The notes under the pieces were generated by a model. It was not told where the DNA came from. It did no database searches and was given only the letters and a program-made list of their open reading frames with translations. From contig NZ_QMHN01000006.1 in NCBI RefSeq assembly GCF_003313385.1, forward strand, positions 217,708 through 281,707: a DNA stretch of 64,000 bases, written 5' to 3'. Source of the DNA: Pedobacter chitinilyticus. Lineage in GTDB: Bacteria > Bacteroidota > Bacteroidia > Sphingobacteriales > Sphingobacteriaceae. A program made the position numbers and the translations under genes. Below, piece by piece: positions 9,237-18,247 of the stretch (the stretch's first letter is position 1; each line of letters starts with the position of its first letter).

Positions 9237-10430
9237 TTAGTTTTTAACCATGGTGATAGATCCTTTAAAAAATTGATCCTTACCATCTATTTTTACTCTT
9301 AAAACATAAAAATAAGTACCCGAACTAGCGTTTTGCCCATCCCAATATTTAGAGGAATGATAGCCGCCCATTCGATACACCAAATTACCTGAACGATCAA
9401 AAATCTTTAAGTCGTTATCAGGAAAAGCATCAATATTTTTCACCTCCCAAGTATCGTTCTTGCCATCACCATCTGGTGAGAAAGCATTATAGATTTCAAG
9501 TGGCCCCGCATTCGTTACTTCGGCAAATGCAAAGGGAACATCTACACCACTCATCAACTTTACCCCTTGCGAAGCGAATGACTTGCTCAACCCAGGAAAG
9601 AAACTGCTATTATCTTGTGTACTTACAGGAAATACCCTGTCCCAAGTACTCTTAGTGGTCCAATTCACCAAGGTGGTATATTTTTCGGTGCCAGCAGTAT
9701 AGAAACTTACGTCCACCGCACCACTACCCTTCCAATTCTTTAAAACGTGGTAGTAACTATCATTAACACCAACGATGGCATTTTCTTTGCTAAACCTGCT
9801 ATAACCGTCAACAGACGGATCTTTATCATAGAATGATGCCCCAATCACACTGGCATCTTTAGACTTAATCGCCACAAACCTCATAATGCCAAGCTTACTT
9901 GAACCCAAAGGAAAAACATACTCTTGGCCCGCATCCATGTATCGCACAAATTGACCGCTACCAAGCGTGCTGATAAAACCTTTGTTTCGAAATAAACTGG
10001 ATCCGCTATTATCTAAATGAAGCTGGCTATCATCTAAATGAACTTCGGCATCGCCTAAATCCAGCGATAGCCTCACATCTACATTACTCTTCACCTCAAA
10101 AATTCCTAGTCCACTAAACACCAACCTAGGAAAACTCGTAGTACCAGCCCCTGAGAAAGTAGCTCGTTTTGCAGTAAAAATTACTTTACCATTTGATTCT
10201 AATGCAAAAACCGTCGATCTATTGTTTACCCAATCACCCTCAACAATCATTTCCCCATTATTCAATATCGACCCATAGTTATGAATCGCTTTATCCCCCA
10301 CATACAGCAGGGCGTTCTGGTCAATAAATATCTTAGCCCCATTATTTACCAATTGGGCAAAAACATTTCCTCCACTCATCAAGAGTATGGTGGCAACGAG
10401 AAAAATACCAGAAAGTTTTTTCGTTATCAT
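9237..10430 (-). CDS. Surface protein with CHU_C (T9SS type B) sorting domain
   Basis: A 397-aa protein with a signal peptide (LSGIFLVATILLMSGGNVFAQ). A beta-rich region of about 270 residues follows, then a C-terminal CHU_C domain with NAFSPDGDGKNDTW, LKIFDRSGNLVY and SGTYFYVLRV. This domain directs T9SS export, typically with a PorP/SprF partner, which is the next gene. Its start overlaps the stop of the collagen-like gene by 4 bases (ATGA), so translation is probably coupled. It may bind or present the collagen-like filament (inference). Confidence 0.88.
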   Translation of the reverse strand: MITKKLSGIFLVATILLMSGGNVFAQLVNNGAKIFIDQNALLYVGDKAIHNYGSILNNGEMIVEGDWVNNRSTVFALESNGKVIFTAKRATFSGAGTTSFPRLVFSGLGIFEVKSNVDVRLSLDLGDAEVHLDDSQLHLDNSGSSLFRNKGFISTLGSGQFVRYMDAGQEYVFPLGSSKLGIMRFVAIKSKDASVIGASFYDKDPSVDGYSRFSKENAIVGVNDSYYHVLKNWKGSGAVDVSFYTAGTEKYTTLVNWTTKSTWDRVFPVSTQDNSSFFPGLSKSFASQGVKLMSGVDVPFAFAEVTNAGPLEIYNAFSPDGDGKNDTWEVKNIDAFPDNDLKIFDRSGNLVYRMGGYHSSKYWDGQNASSGTYFYVLRVKIDGKDQFFKGSITMVKN

Positions 10431-12355
10431 AGCACAGCACTAATGTGGAACGTAGCCAAAGACAGATCTATTGGGTTATCACTGACATTAATAAATTTAA
10501 CTTCAATGGTGTTGGCACTCACCACCCTTGCATAGGCAATAATTAACCCATCTGGCAACTCAATACTCGAAGAAACTGCTACACTAGCACCAACCTCTAC
10601 TCCATTAAGTGTAAAGTTTTGTTTATGAGAAGCCTTAGCATTGATGCTGGGCAAATCTATAGAAAATGAACCTTTAGAAATTGAAGTAATGCTTGAGCCA
10701 TTTACACCAATTCTAACTTTACCATCAGTAGCAACCCTTATACCTTCTACTCGGTTCGAAGCAATAATTAATTCCTTACTATCGGTCGTTCCTAAGAAGT
10801 CTGCATTCACCCCAGGATTTGTGGTACCTCCAATGCTTCCAGCACCATTACCTGTTCTTAACCAAGCAGTAGTACTTCCCGAAGGACCTTGCGGACCTGC
10901 AGGACCTTGTTCTCCAGGGTCACCTTGATCCCCTTTTGGGCCTTGAATACCTTGCGGGCCAGCGGGACCTTGTGCACCTTGAGGACCAGTTGCTCCTGGA
11001 TTACCCGCATCGCCCTTATCCCCTTTATCACCCTGTGGACCCTGAGCGCCTTGTGGACCCGTAGCTCCCGTTGCTCCAGCTGGGCCTTGTGGACCAACAT
11101 CACCCGTATCACCTTTGGCACCTTGTGGACCTGTTAAGCCAATAGGACCTTGCGGACCTACCGCTCCAACATCTCCTTTATCGCCTGCATCGCCTTTGGC
11201 TCCCTGTGGGCCCGTTAAACCAATAGGGCCTTGCGGACCTACTGCTCCAACATCGCCTTTATCGCCTGCATCGCCTTTGGCTCCCTGTGGGCCCGTTAAA
11301 CCAATAGGGCCTTGCGGACCTACTGCTCCAACATCGCCTTTATCACCTTTATCTCCAGTATCACCTTTTAAACCTTGAGGACCCTGCGGACCAGTGGCAC
11401 CCACATCACCTTTATCTCCCTTTGCCCCAACGTCACCTTTATCTCCTTTCGGACCAGCAGCCCCTTGAGGACCAACTGGGCCTTGAATACCTTGCGGACC
11501 AGTAGCGCCAACATCACCTTTAGCACCCTGTGGGCCTTGGGCACCAGTTAAGCCAATAGGTCCTTGTGGACCTGTAGCTCCCGTATTACCCTGGTCTCCC
11601 TTTATTCCCTGTGAACCTTGAGGACCCGTTGCACCCACATCACCCTTAGGCCCCTGAGGTCCAACCACTCCAGTAGTCAGGTTGGCAAGCACGGTCCAAG
11701 TACCATCTACCTGCTTTTTAAAAACATTACCAGTATTATTATTCAAATAAAGATCACCCTCTTTTGTACTTGCAGGTTCTGTACCAGCATTTGGTGGATT
11801 AAGTGTACCATTATACCATTGTGCGCCTGCAGGACCAATTGGACCCGCGGGACCTACCACACCTGTCGTTAAATTGGCCACTTCTTTCCAAACACCGCCA
11901 TCTCTGATAAATACTTTGCCGTTACTATTATTAAGGTAGTAGTCACCATTTCTAGAACCTGCTGGCTCTGTAGCTGCCGTAGGTGGATTGAGCGTACCGT
12001 TTGACCAGCTCGCTCCGTTAATACCTGGAATACCCTGACTACCCGTTTCACCTTTATCACCTTTTGCCCCTGCCGAACCAATTTCTTCCCACTTATCTAA
12101 ATTCCAAGTATTGAATTTATTAGTGGTAGTATTATAAATCAACAAACCATTAATGGAGGCATTAGTTACCCCAACAGCCTGTAAAGCGTTTCGTTGAACT
12201 TCAGTTAAGCGGGGAATCAACAAACCTTTTTCGGTGGAATAGATCTCCAGAACTGATTTAGTGTTAGGCTTTTCCGTACCAATACCTACCGAGCCATTTT
12301 GGGCATAGGCAAAAGATGAGAAAAACAGAAATGTTAAAAAAGTAGAAATTCTCAT
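10427..12355 (-). CDS. Collagen-like triple-helix repeat protein
   Basis: A 642-aa protein and the first gene of the operon. A signal peptide is followed by a Bacteroidota surface-protein N-region (GSVGIGTEKPNTKSVLEI ... LLIPRLTEVQR), short Gly-X-Y runs, two copies of a module of about 60 residues (NGTLNPP ... GDYYLNN ... LTTGVVGP), a long Gly-X-Y tract (about residues 205-500), and a globular beta-rich C-terminal head of about 140 residues. The tract holds an 81-bp tandem repeat. Such bacterial collagens form trimeric stalks. There is no CHU_C or type A domain on the protein itself. Confidence 0.9.
   Translation of the reverse strand: MRISTFLTFLFFSSFAYAQNGSVGIGTEKPNTKSVLEIYSTEKGLLIPRLTEVQRNALQAVGVTNASINGLLIYNTTTNKFNTWNLDKWEEIGSAGAKGDKGETGSQGIPGINGASWSNGTLNPPTAATEPAGSRNGDYYLNNSNGKVFIRDGGVWKEVANLTTGVVGPAGPIGPAGAQWYNGTLNPPNAGTEPASTKEGDLYLNNNTGNVFKKQVDGTWTVLANLTTGVVGPQGPKGDVGATGPQGSQGIKGDQGNTGATGPQGPIGLTGAQGPQGAKGDVGATGPQGIQGPVGPQGAAGPKGDKGDVGAKGDKGDVGATGPQGPQGLKGDTGDKGDKGDVGAVGPQGPIGLTGPQGAKGDAGDKGDVGAVGPQGPIGLTGPQGAKGDAGDKGDVGAVGPQGPIGLTGPQGAKGDTGDVGPQGPAGATGATGPQGAQGPQGDKGDKGDAGNPGATGPQGAQGPAGPQGIQGPKGDQGDPGEQGPAGPQGPSGSTTAWLRTGNGAGSIGGTTNPGVNADFLGTTDSKELIIASNRVEGIRVATDGKVRIGVNGSSITSISKGSFSIDLPSINAKASHKQNFTLNGVEVGASVAVSSSIELPDGLIIAYARVVSANTIEVKFINVSDNPIDLSLATFHISAVL
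11115..11378 (-). repeat. 81-bp tandem repeats inside the collagen tract
   Basis: The period is 81 bases (for example matching bases at 11201 and 11282), encoding 27 residues or nine Gly-X-Y triplets (GAVGPQGPIGLTGPQG plus AKGDAGDKGDV). About three near-identical copies are present, indicating recent unequal recombination or slippage. Confidence 0.8.
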
Positions 12356-12523
12356 AAGCGAAAACGTTTATCTGTTGATTTTTGGGTAATTACCTACTCA
12401 AAATAAGAATATATTTATGACTATAACAAACTTATCAACATTTATTTTATCAAAATTGGAAAATTGTGGAAAACTATGACAGCAAAAAAATGACATTATA
12501 GACAAAAAACAAGGCCTAAATAA

Positions 12524-12552
12524 TTGGCAAACGGATATTTAAATTAACTTTG
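12524..12552 (+). promoter_or_regulatory. Candidate promoter of the transketolase genes
   Basis: A TTG at 12524-12526 and TAACTTTG (TAnnTTTG) at 12545-12552 are separated by 18 bases. The ATG follows at 12581 after an A/T-rich leader. Confidence 0.5.
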
Positions 12553-12580
12553 TTACTATTACAACAATTATTTTTTTTGG

Positions 12581-13426
12581 ATGAAACATACAATCAGTGA
12601 ACTAGAAGATATCGCTTCCCAAGTAAGGAGAGATATCCTTAGAATGGTACATGCGGTACAGTCTGGGCACCCAGGTGCATCTTTGGGCTGTGCAGACTTC
12701 TTTACAGCTTTATATTTCGAGGTGTTGAACCATAACCCGAAATTTGACATGGATGGTAAAAACGAAGACCTTTTCTTTTTATCAAACGGACATATTTCAC
12801 CAGTTTGGTATAGCGTGTTAGCTAGGTCAGGATATTTCAACGTAAGTGAATTAAGCACTTTTAGAAAACTGGATTCGAGATTACAAGGACACCCAACCAC
12901 CCACGAAGGGCTACCAGGTGTTCGTATTGCTTCTGGATCGTTAGGGCAAGGTTTATCAGTTGCTATTGGCGCTGCACTTGCCAAAAAAATTGATGGTGAC
13001 AAATCATTGGTTTTTGCCCTTTTGGGAGATGGGGAATTACAAGAAGGCCAAAACTGGGAAGCATTTATGTTTGCTCCGCACAACAAAGTGGATAACATTA
13101 TTGCAAGCATTGACTACAACGGTCAGCAAATTGATGGTCCTACCGAGAAAGTACTTTCTTTGGAAAACCTACAAGCTAAATTTGAAGCTTTCGGTTGGCA
13201 TGTAATTACTTCTAATGGTAACGATATGGAAGAAATCCTAAAATCGTTAGAGTATGCAAAATCATTAACTGGAAAAGGAAAACCTATTTTAAACTTGATG
13301 AGTACCCAAATGGGCTACGGTGTTGACTTTATGGTGGGCACTCACAAATGGCACGGTTCTGCTCCAAGTGACGAGCAATTAGCCAATGCCCTTGGACAAA
13401 TTAAAGAAACCCTAGGGGATTACTAA
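12581..13426 (+). CDS. Transketolase, N-terminal subunit
   Basis: A 281-aa thiamine-diphosphate-binding half of transketolase, an enzyme of the non-oxidative pentose phosphate pathway. It shows SGHPGASLGCADFFTALYF near the start and the TPP/Mg motif GDGELQEGQNWEA with the downstream DYNGQQ. The C-terminal half is the separate gene at 13560. Splitting the enzyme into two polypeptides is normal in many Bacteroidota and archaea. The 133-base gap between the halves is larger than usual. Confidence 0.95.
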   Translation: MKHTISELEDIASQVRRDILRMVHAVQSGHPGASLGCADFFTALYFEVLNHNPKFDMDGKNEDLFFLSNGHISPVWYSVLARSGYFNVSELSTFRKLDSRLQGHPTTHEGLPGVRIASGSLGQGLSVAIGAALAKKIDGDKSLVFALLGDGELQEGQNWEAFMFAPHNKVDNIIASIDYNGQQIDGPTEKVLSLENLQAKFEAFGWHVITSNGNDMEEILKSLEYAKSLTGKGKPILNLMSTQMGYGVDFMVGTHKWHGSAPSDEQLANALGQIKETLGDY

Positions 13427-13450
13427 TCAGATTTTTATTATTAGATAATA

Positions 13451-13472
13451 GATGCGACTCATACGAGGCATC
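13451..13472 (+). promoter_or_regulatory. Short hairpin between the transketolase subunit genes
   Basis: GATGC at 13451-13455 pairs with GCATC at 13468-13472, with an inner CTC/GAG, followed by CTTTAT. It could be a weak terminator or processing site setting the ratio of the two subunits. The evidence is structural only. Confidence 0.3.
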
Positions 13473-13559
13473 CTTTATCGTATATTTAAACAAGATAGAT
13501 TTGAGAAAAGATTTAGCACTATAACCTAAACCAATCTCACCTCTTATATCTCAACAAAA

Positions 13560-14519
13560 ATGAAAAAATACACTTACACAGATAAAAAAGACACCCGTTC
13601 TGGTTTTGGAGCTGGCTTGCATGAGGCGGGAAAAAGAAACGAAAATGTAGTTGCTCTTTGTGCCGATTTAGTTGGCTCACTTAAAATGGATGCTTTTATC
13701 AAAGATTTTCCTGAGCGCTTTTTCCAAGTAGGTATTGCAGAAGCTAACATGATGGGTATTGCCGCTGGTTTAACCATTGGCGGAAAAATTCCATTTACAG
13801 GAACTTTTGCTAATTTCTCTACTGGTAGGGTTTACGACCAAATCCGTCAATCTATTGCTTACTCTGGCAAGAATGTAAAAATCTGTGCTTCTCACGCTGG
13901 CTTAACACTAGGTGAAGACGGTGCAACTCACCAAATTCTTGAAGATATTGGCTTAATGAAAATGTTGCCAGGAATGACTGTAATTAATCCTTGTGATTAC
14001 AACCAAACCAAAGCAGCAACCTTAGCCATTATGGAACACGAAGGTCCTGTTTATTTACGCTTTGGTCGTCCAGTAATCCCTGTATTCACGCCAGAAGACC
14101 AAAAATTTGAAATTGGCAAAGCTTGGATGGTGAATGAAGGTACTGATGTAACTATCGTAGCAACAGGCCACATGGTTTGGAGAGCAATACAAGCTGGTGA
14201 GGAGTTAGAGAAATTAGGCATCGATGCTGAAATTATAAATATCCATACCATTAAACCTTTGGACGAAGAAGCCATCTTAAAGTCTGTAAAGAAAACAGGT
14301 TGTATTGTGACTTGCGAAGAGCATAATAAATTTGGCGGTTTAGGAGAGAGTGTTGCTCGTTTCTTAACCTCTACTTATTTGGCTCCACAAGAGTTTGTAG
14401 CGGTTAATGACAGCTTCGGAGAAAGTGCAACACCTGATCAGTTGATGACAAAATACAAGTTAGATCCTTCAGATATCGTAGCAGCTGCTCAAAAAGCAAT
14501 GGCTAGAAAATCTAAATAA
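13560..14519 (+). CDS. Transketolase, C-terminal subunit
   Basis: A 319-aa partner of the upstream subunit, carrying the pyrimidine-binding and C-terminal domains. Motifs include RFFQVGIAEANMMGIAAGL (catalytic Glu region), FANFSTGRVYDQIRQS and GLTLGEDGATHQ. The two chains must assemble to form the thiamine-diphosphate site. The sigma factor gene begins 3 bases after its stop, so read-through into the stress trio is likely. Confidence 0.95.
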   Translation: MKKYTYTDKKDTRSGFGAGLHEAGKRNENVVALCADLVGSLKMDAFIKDFPERFFQVGIAEANMMGIAAGLTIGGKIPFTGTFANFSTGRVYDQIRQSIAYSGKNVKICASHAGLTLGEDGATHQILEDIGLMKMLPGMTVINPCDYNQTKAATLAIMEHEGPVYLRFGRPVIPVFTPEDQKFEIGKAWMVNEGTDVTIVATGHMVWRAIQAGEELEKLGIDAEIINIHTIKPLDEEAILKSVKKTGCIVTCEEHNKFGGLGESVARFLTSTYLAPQEFVAVNDSFGESATPDQLMTKYKLDPSDIVAAAQKAMARKSK

Positions 14520-14522
14520 CCT

Positions 14523-15074
14523 ATGAAGCAAGTTGAAGACGCAGAGATTCTCTCGAAATTTCAGGATGAAAAAACTCGAAATAACGCCTTCAACTTGCTT
14601 TTACAAAAATATCAGCAAAAAATCTATTGGCATATCAGACGTTTGGTCATCGACCACGACGATGCCGATGACCTTGTTCAGGAAACTTTTGTAAAGGTTT
14701 GGAAAAACCTGCATTCGTTTCGCAGCGACTCCCAACTATATACTTGGATTTATCGGATTGCTACCAACGAGTCCATCACCTTCCTTAACAAGAAAAAAAA
14801 CAGGAACAATGTTTCTTTAGATGAAGTAAATTCTGAATTGGCAGAAACACTTGCTTCTTCTTCGCACTTTGACGGTGATAAAATTCAGCGAAAACTACAA
14901 GAAGCCATCCTTACGCTTCCCGAAAAGCAACGTATTATCTTCAACATGAAATATTTTGATGACATGAAGTATGAAGAAATCTCGGAGGTTTTGGGTACCA
15001 CAGTAGGCGCTTTAAAAGCATCGTTCCATATTGCGGTCAAAAAAATCGAAGCAATTTTAATAAATCAAGATTGA
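14523..15074 (+). CDS. ECF-type RNA polymerase sigma factor
   Basis: A 183-aa sigma-70 family protein with region 2 (YQQKIYWHIRRLV, DADDLVQETFVKVWKNL) and region 4 (LPEKQRIIFNMKYF ... YEEISEVLGTTVGALKASFH). It lacks region 3, as ECF factors do. It is followed 39 bases later by a single-pass membrane protein that is the likely anti-sigma, and then by a Spy-like periplasmic protein. This layout suggests an envelope-signal module. Confidence 0.93.
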   Translation: MKQVEDAEILSKFQDEKTRNNAFNLLLQKYQQKIYWHIRRLVIDHDDADDLVQETFVKVWKNLHSFRSDSQLYTWIYRIATNESITFLNKKKNRNNVSLDEVNSELAETLASSSHFDGDKIQRKLQEAILTLPEKQRIIFNMKYFDDMKYEEISEVLGTTVGALKASFHIAVKKIEAILINQD

Positions 15075-15113
15075 AATTAAACCTTTTGCCTAAAAAAACA
15101 TCAATAAATACGA

Positions 15114-15725
15114 ATGAGTAAAATGGCCGAAAATATGGAATGGGAAAACGAAGCGCCACAACTAGCGAAACTGAAAAAGTCTAACCCCTTTACAGTTCCA
15201 ACAAATTATTTTGAGGAACTTGAGGAGCGGATCAATCAGTCTGTATTTATGAGTTCGTTGGAAAAATCAACAGGCAATGGTTTTACCACTCCAGCAAATT
15301 ATTTCGAAACCCTTAGCGAGCAAATCATTGCTCAAGCTAAATTATCAACGTTTGTAGATGAGCAACAAGGTTTCGGTGTTCCTGATGGATATTTTGAGCA
15401 ATTGCAACAAAATATTACCGCTAAAACCATCAGCCCTAAAAAATCAGTAAAACTGTGGCATCAACCATTGTTTAAATATGCGGTTGCCGCTTGTTTGGTG
15501 ATTATGTCTACCACAGGTTGGTTTGCCAACAAACAGTATCAAAGCCATCAATTACGAAAAACCGAACTTGCCAAAGAGCAATTATTATATGACATTGACG
15601 AAAGTGTCATTATTGAATATGTTCAGGAGGCACAGCATGGGAAAACGGCTAATGTTACCGACAGTGAAATGGAAGACTATATTTTAGATAATTTCTCCAC
15701 TACAGACTTATCTAATAATTTATAA
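15114..15725 (+). CDS. Putative anti-sigma factor, single-pass membrane protein with repeated motif
   Basis: A 203-aa protein. The first 115 residues contain three copies of a motif F-x-x-P-x-x-Y-F-E-x-L-x-x-x-I (NPFTVPTNYFEELEERI, NGFTTPANYFETLSEQI, QGFGVPDGYFEQLQQNI). One membrane segment follows (YAVAACLVIMSTTGWFA), then about 65 residues outside. Placement directly after an ECF sigma gene supports an anti-sigma role, but no zinc-binding ZAS motif is seen. An alternative start at the second Met (residue 4) is possible. Confidence 0.65.
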   Translation: MSKMAENMEWENEAPQLAKLKKSNPFTVPTNYFEELEERINQSVFMSSLEKSTGNGFTTPANYFETLSEQIIAQAKLSTFVDEQQGFGVPDGYFEQLQQNITAKTISPKKSVKLWHQPLFKYAVAACLVIMSTTGWFANKQYQSHQLRKTELAKEQLLYDIDESVIIEYVQEAQHGKTANVTDSEMEDYILDNFSTTDLSNNL

Positions 15726-15795
15726 ATCTGGGCCAGATGGTCGTCATCAAAGCCCATTTAACACAATCAAATAATAATAATAATAATATAAACAG

Positions 15796-16251
15796 ATGAA
15801 AAACTTTGTTTTTGCACTATTAATCTTCGCTCCTTTTTTAGCTTCAGCACAAGGGCCTAAAATGGGTGGTGAAAAAATGGAAGCCAGAAAAGTGGCTTGG
15901 CTAACCACAAAGCTGGATTTATCTGCCGAAGATGCAAAGATTTTTTGGCCTATCTACAATGACTATGTGAGAGAGCAATCCACCTTGAGAAAAGAACGGA
16001 TGCAGAAGATGATTAGCTTTAGAAAACTGAAGGAGATTGAAGATTTAGACGACGAAGAAATTCAAACGCTGATTTTAAACGATTTCAACTTCAGACAACG
16101 AGATTTAAATATTGAACGCAAATACTACAACAAGTTTAAATCGAGCTTACCTATTAAAACGGTAGGAAAGTTTTACAGGGCACAAGAAGCATTCAAGAAA
16201 GAAATATTACAACAGTATAGGGCAGCAATGCCTGCACCTCAAACGAATTAG
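15796..16251 (+). CDS. Periplasmic Spy/CpxP-like helical protein
   Basis: A 151-aa protein with a clear signal peptide (MKNFVFALLIFAPFLASAQ). The mature part is highly charged and helical, with WLTTKLDLSAEDAKIFWPIYNDY resembling the LTxxQ/Spy-type sensor fold found after ECF sigma genes. It probably chaperones or senses envelope stress for the sigma/anti-sigma pair upstream (inference). It is followed by an intrinsic terminator at 16276-16303, which ends the operon. Confidence 0.6.
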   Translation: MKNFVFALLIFAPFLASAQGPKMGGEKMEARKVAWLTTKLDLSAEDAKIFWPIYNDYVREQSTLRKERMQKMISFRKLKEIEDLDDEEIQTLILNDFNFRQRDLNIERKYYNKFKSSLPIKTVGKFYRAQEAFKKEILQQYRAAMPAPQTN

Positions 16252-16275
16252 GTTGCACAAATGATTAACCGAAGA

Positions 16276-16303
16276 GGACGTCTTTTAAAAGGCGTCCTTT
16301 TTT
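16276..16303 (+). terminator. Intrinsic terminator of the sigma-factor operon
   Basis: GGACG(T)CTTTT pairs with AAAAGGCGTCC across 16276-16297, followed by a run of six T. Confidence 0.8.
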
Positions 16304-16342
16304 ATTTGACATCATTTCCAAAAAAATGAGCCTTAAATCCGC

Positions 16343-16350
16343 TACTTTTG
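16343..16350 (+). promoter_or_regulatory. Candidate -7 element of the aminotransferase gene
   Basis: TACTTTTG matches TAnnTTTG five bases before the start codon at 16355-16357, implying a near-leaderless mRNA. No convincing -33 element was found. Confidence 0.35.
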
Positions 16351-16354
16351 CAAC

Positions 16355-17551
16355 ATGCTTACCCAACGACAACTTTTTTTAAAACATAACGCTCAAACTT
16401 CTACCACTCCATTAATGCTTGAATTTGTGAAAGCCCAGGGAGTGAACCTATATAATAAAGAAGGAAAAGCTTACATCGATTTAATTGCTGGCATTGGGGT
16501 AAGCAACGTTGGCCATTGCCATCCTAACGTGGTGACAGCCGTGCAAAAACAAGTTGAAACCTACATGCACTTGATGGTTTATGGCGAGTTTGTACAAAGC
16601 CCGCAGGTTAATTTTGCTACTGCTTTAGCTTCGGTTTTACCTGAGCAACTTAACTGCACTTATTTTGTGAACTCTGGTGCCGAAGCGGTAGAGGGAGCCA
16701 TGAAATTGGCCAAAAGATATACGGGAAGAAAAGGCTTTATTGCCTGCAAAAATGCCTACCACGGCAGCACACAAGGCGCAGAAAGCTTGATGGAAAGCGA
16801 TTTCTACTCTGCTGGCTACGGTCCGTTTTTGCCACATGTAGATTTTATCTCCCACAACCATATTGCCGATTTAACAAAAATTACCGACCAAACTGCCGCT
16901 GTTTTTATTGAACCTATACAAGGCGAGGCTGGCGTGAGGGTAGCTGACCAAGCTTTTATGGAAGCTTTAAAAGCAAGATGTTTGGCCACTGGTACACTTT
17001 TGATATTCGATGAAATCCAAACAGGTTTTGGTAGAACTGGAAAAATGTTTGCCTTTGAGCATTATGGTGTTACCCCAGATATCCTTCTTTTAGCCAAAGG
17101 TATTGGCGGTGGAATGCCTATTGGTGCTTTTATCAGTTCGGCAGAAATCATGTCGGTATTATCCTTTAACCCCATCTTAGGCCATATGACTACTTTTGGC
17201 GGCCATCCCGTGTGTTGTGCTGCTGGACTAGCTACCTTAAACACGCTGTTAGATGAAAATATTGTAGCTGACGTTGAAGCAAAAGGCAATTTATTCAAAG
17301 AACTGTTACAACATCCAGCGATTAACGAAATACGCGGCAAAGGCTTGATGCTTGCCGTAAGTTTTGATAGTTTTGAGATTAATAAAGCAATTATTGATGC
17401 CTGCATTGAAGACTGCATTATTACCGACTGGTTTTTGCATTGTAGTGATGCCATGCGTATTGCTCCCCCCCTCACCATTACCGAGGATGAAATCAAGGCA
17501 GCGTGCGACATTATTTTAAGAAATATAGAGAAAATTTGCCCCTCAAAATAG
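16355..17551 (+). CDS. Class III aminotransferase (acetylornithine/ornithine-type)
   Basis: A 398-aa PLP enzyme of the fold-type I class III group. It has NSGAEAVEGAMKLAKRYTGR, LLIFDEIQTGFGRTGKMF (PLP-binding Asp) and LLLAKGIGGGMPIGAF (Schiff-base Lys). It closely resembles the ArgD/ornithine aminotransferase branch, but there are no arginine genes nearby, so the substrate is not certain. The response regulator gene starts 6 bases after its stop. Confidence 0.88.
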   Translation: MLTQRQLFLKHNAQTSTTPLMLEFVKAQGVNLYNKEGKAYIDLIAGIGVSNVGHCHPNVVTAVQKQVETYMHLMVYGEFVQSPQVNFATALASVLPEQLNCTYFVNSGAEAVEGAMKLAKRYTGRKGFIACKNAYHGSTQGAESLMESDFYSAGYGPFLPHVDFISHNHIADLTKITDQTAAVFIEPIQGEAGVRVADQAFMEALKARCLATGTLLIFDEIQTGFGRTGKMFAFEHYGVTPDILLLAKGIGGGMPIGAFISSAEIMSVLSFNPILGHMTTFGGHPVCCAAGLATLNTLLDENIVADVEAKGNLFKELLQHPAINEIRGKGLMLAVSFDSFEINKAIIDACIEDCIITDWFLHCSDAMRIAPPLTITEDEIKAACDIILRNIEKICPSK

Positions 17552-17557
17552 CTTGGG

Positions 17558-18235
17558 ATGAACGTATTGATTGTTGAAGACGAAAAAAGCCTAGCCTTAG
17601 AAATCAATGATTTCCTAAGCAAGGAAGGCTATATTATAGACCACGCCAGAAGAAAAGCTTCGGCAGAGGAGAAAATTTTCGTTAACAGCTATGATTTTAT
17701 CCTGCTTGATTTAGGCTTACCAGATGGCGACGGCTTTGAGTTGTTAAAACTAATTAAAGGTTTGAAAGACCGAGATGATGCCATCATTATTCTCACCGCT
17801 AGAAGTGCAGTAGACGACCGCATTAAAGGATTGGAAGAGGGTGCTGACGACTATTTGCCTAAACCTTTCTCGCTGAACGAGCTTTTGGCAAGAATGCATG
17901 CTGTAACCCGTAGAAAGCACAAGTTGGAGAAAAACGACATCCAAGTACATGATTTTGTATTAGATATCCAGAATAGGGTGGTTACCTTTAAAGGAGAAAG
18001 AATTCATTTGACCAAAAAGGAATTTGAGATTTTAAATTATCTGGTATTGAACAAAAATCGTGTAGTATCACGTACGAGCCTTACCGAACACGTTTGGGGA
18101 GATATTTTAGAGGTCAACTCTGATTCGAACTTTGTGGATGTACACGTTAAAAATCTTCGCAAAAAACTGATGTGCCATGCCAAAACCGATTGGCTGGAAA
18201 CTGTAAGGAGTATTGGTTATAGGATAACGCTTTAA
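17558..18235 (+). CDS. OmpR/PhoB-family response regulator
   Basis: A 225-aa two-domain regulator. The receiver domain has phospho-acceptor D51 (FILLDLGLPDGDGF) and the conserved Lys in YLPKPFSLNELLAR. A C-terminal winged helix follows (LTKKEFEILNYL ... VWGD ... DVHVKNLRKKL ... TVRSIGYRI). It pairs with the kinase whose start is 13 bases downstream. The adjacent Ala/Lys-rich secreted protein gene is a plausible target (inference). Confidence 0.95.
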   Translation: MNVLIVEDEKSLALEINDFLSKEGYIIDHARRKASAEEKIFVNSYDFILLDLGLPDGDGFELLKLIKGLKDRDDAIIILTARSAVDDRIKGLEEGADDYLPKPFSLNELLARMHAVTRRKHKLEKNDIQVHDFVLDIQNRVVTFKGERIHLTKKEFEILNYLVLNKNRVVSRTSLTEHVWGDILEVNSDSNFVDVHVKNLRKKLMCHAKTDWLETVRSIGYRITL

Positions 18236-18247
18236 TTTGGGATAAGC

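Noticed and set aside
11115..11378. Pro/Gly-rich plus-strand frame opposite the collagen tract
   Set aside because: It is the complement of Gly-X-Y codons, with no independent support.
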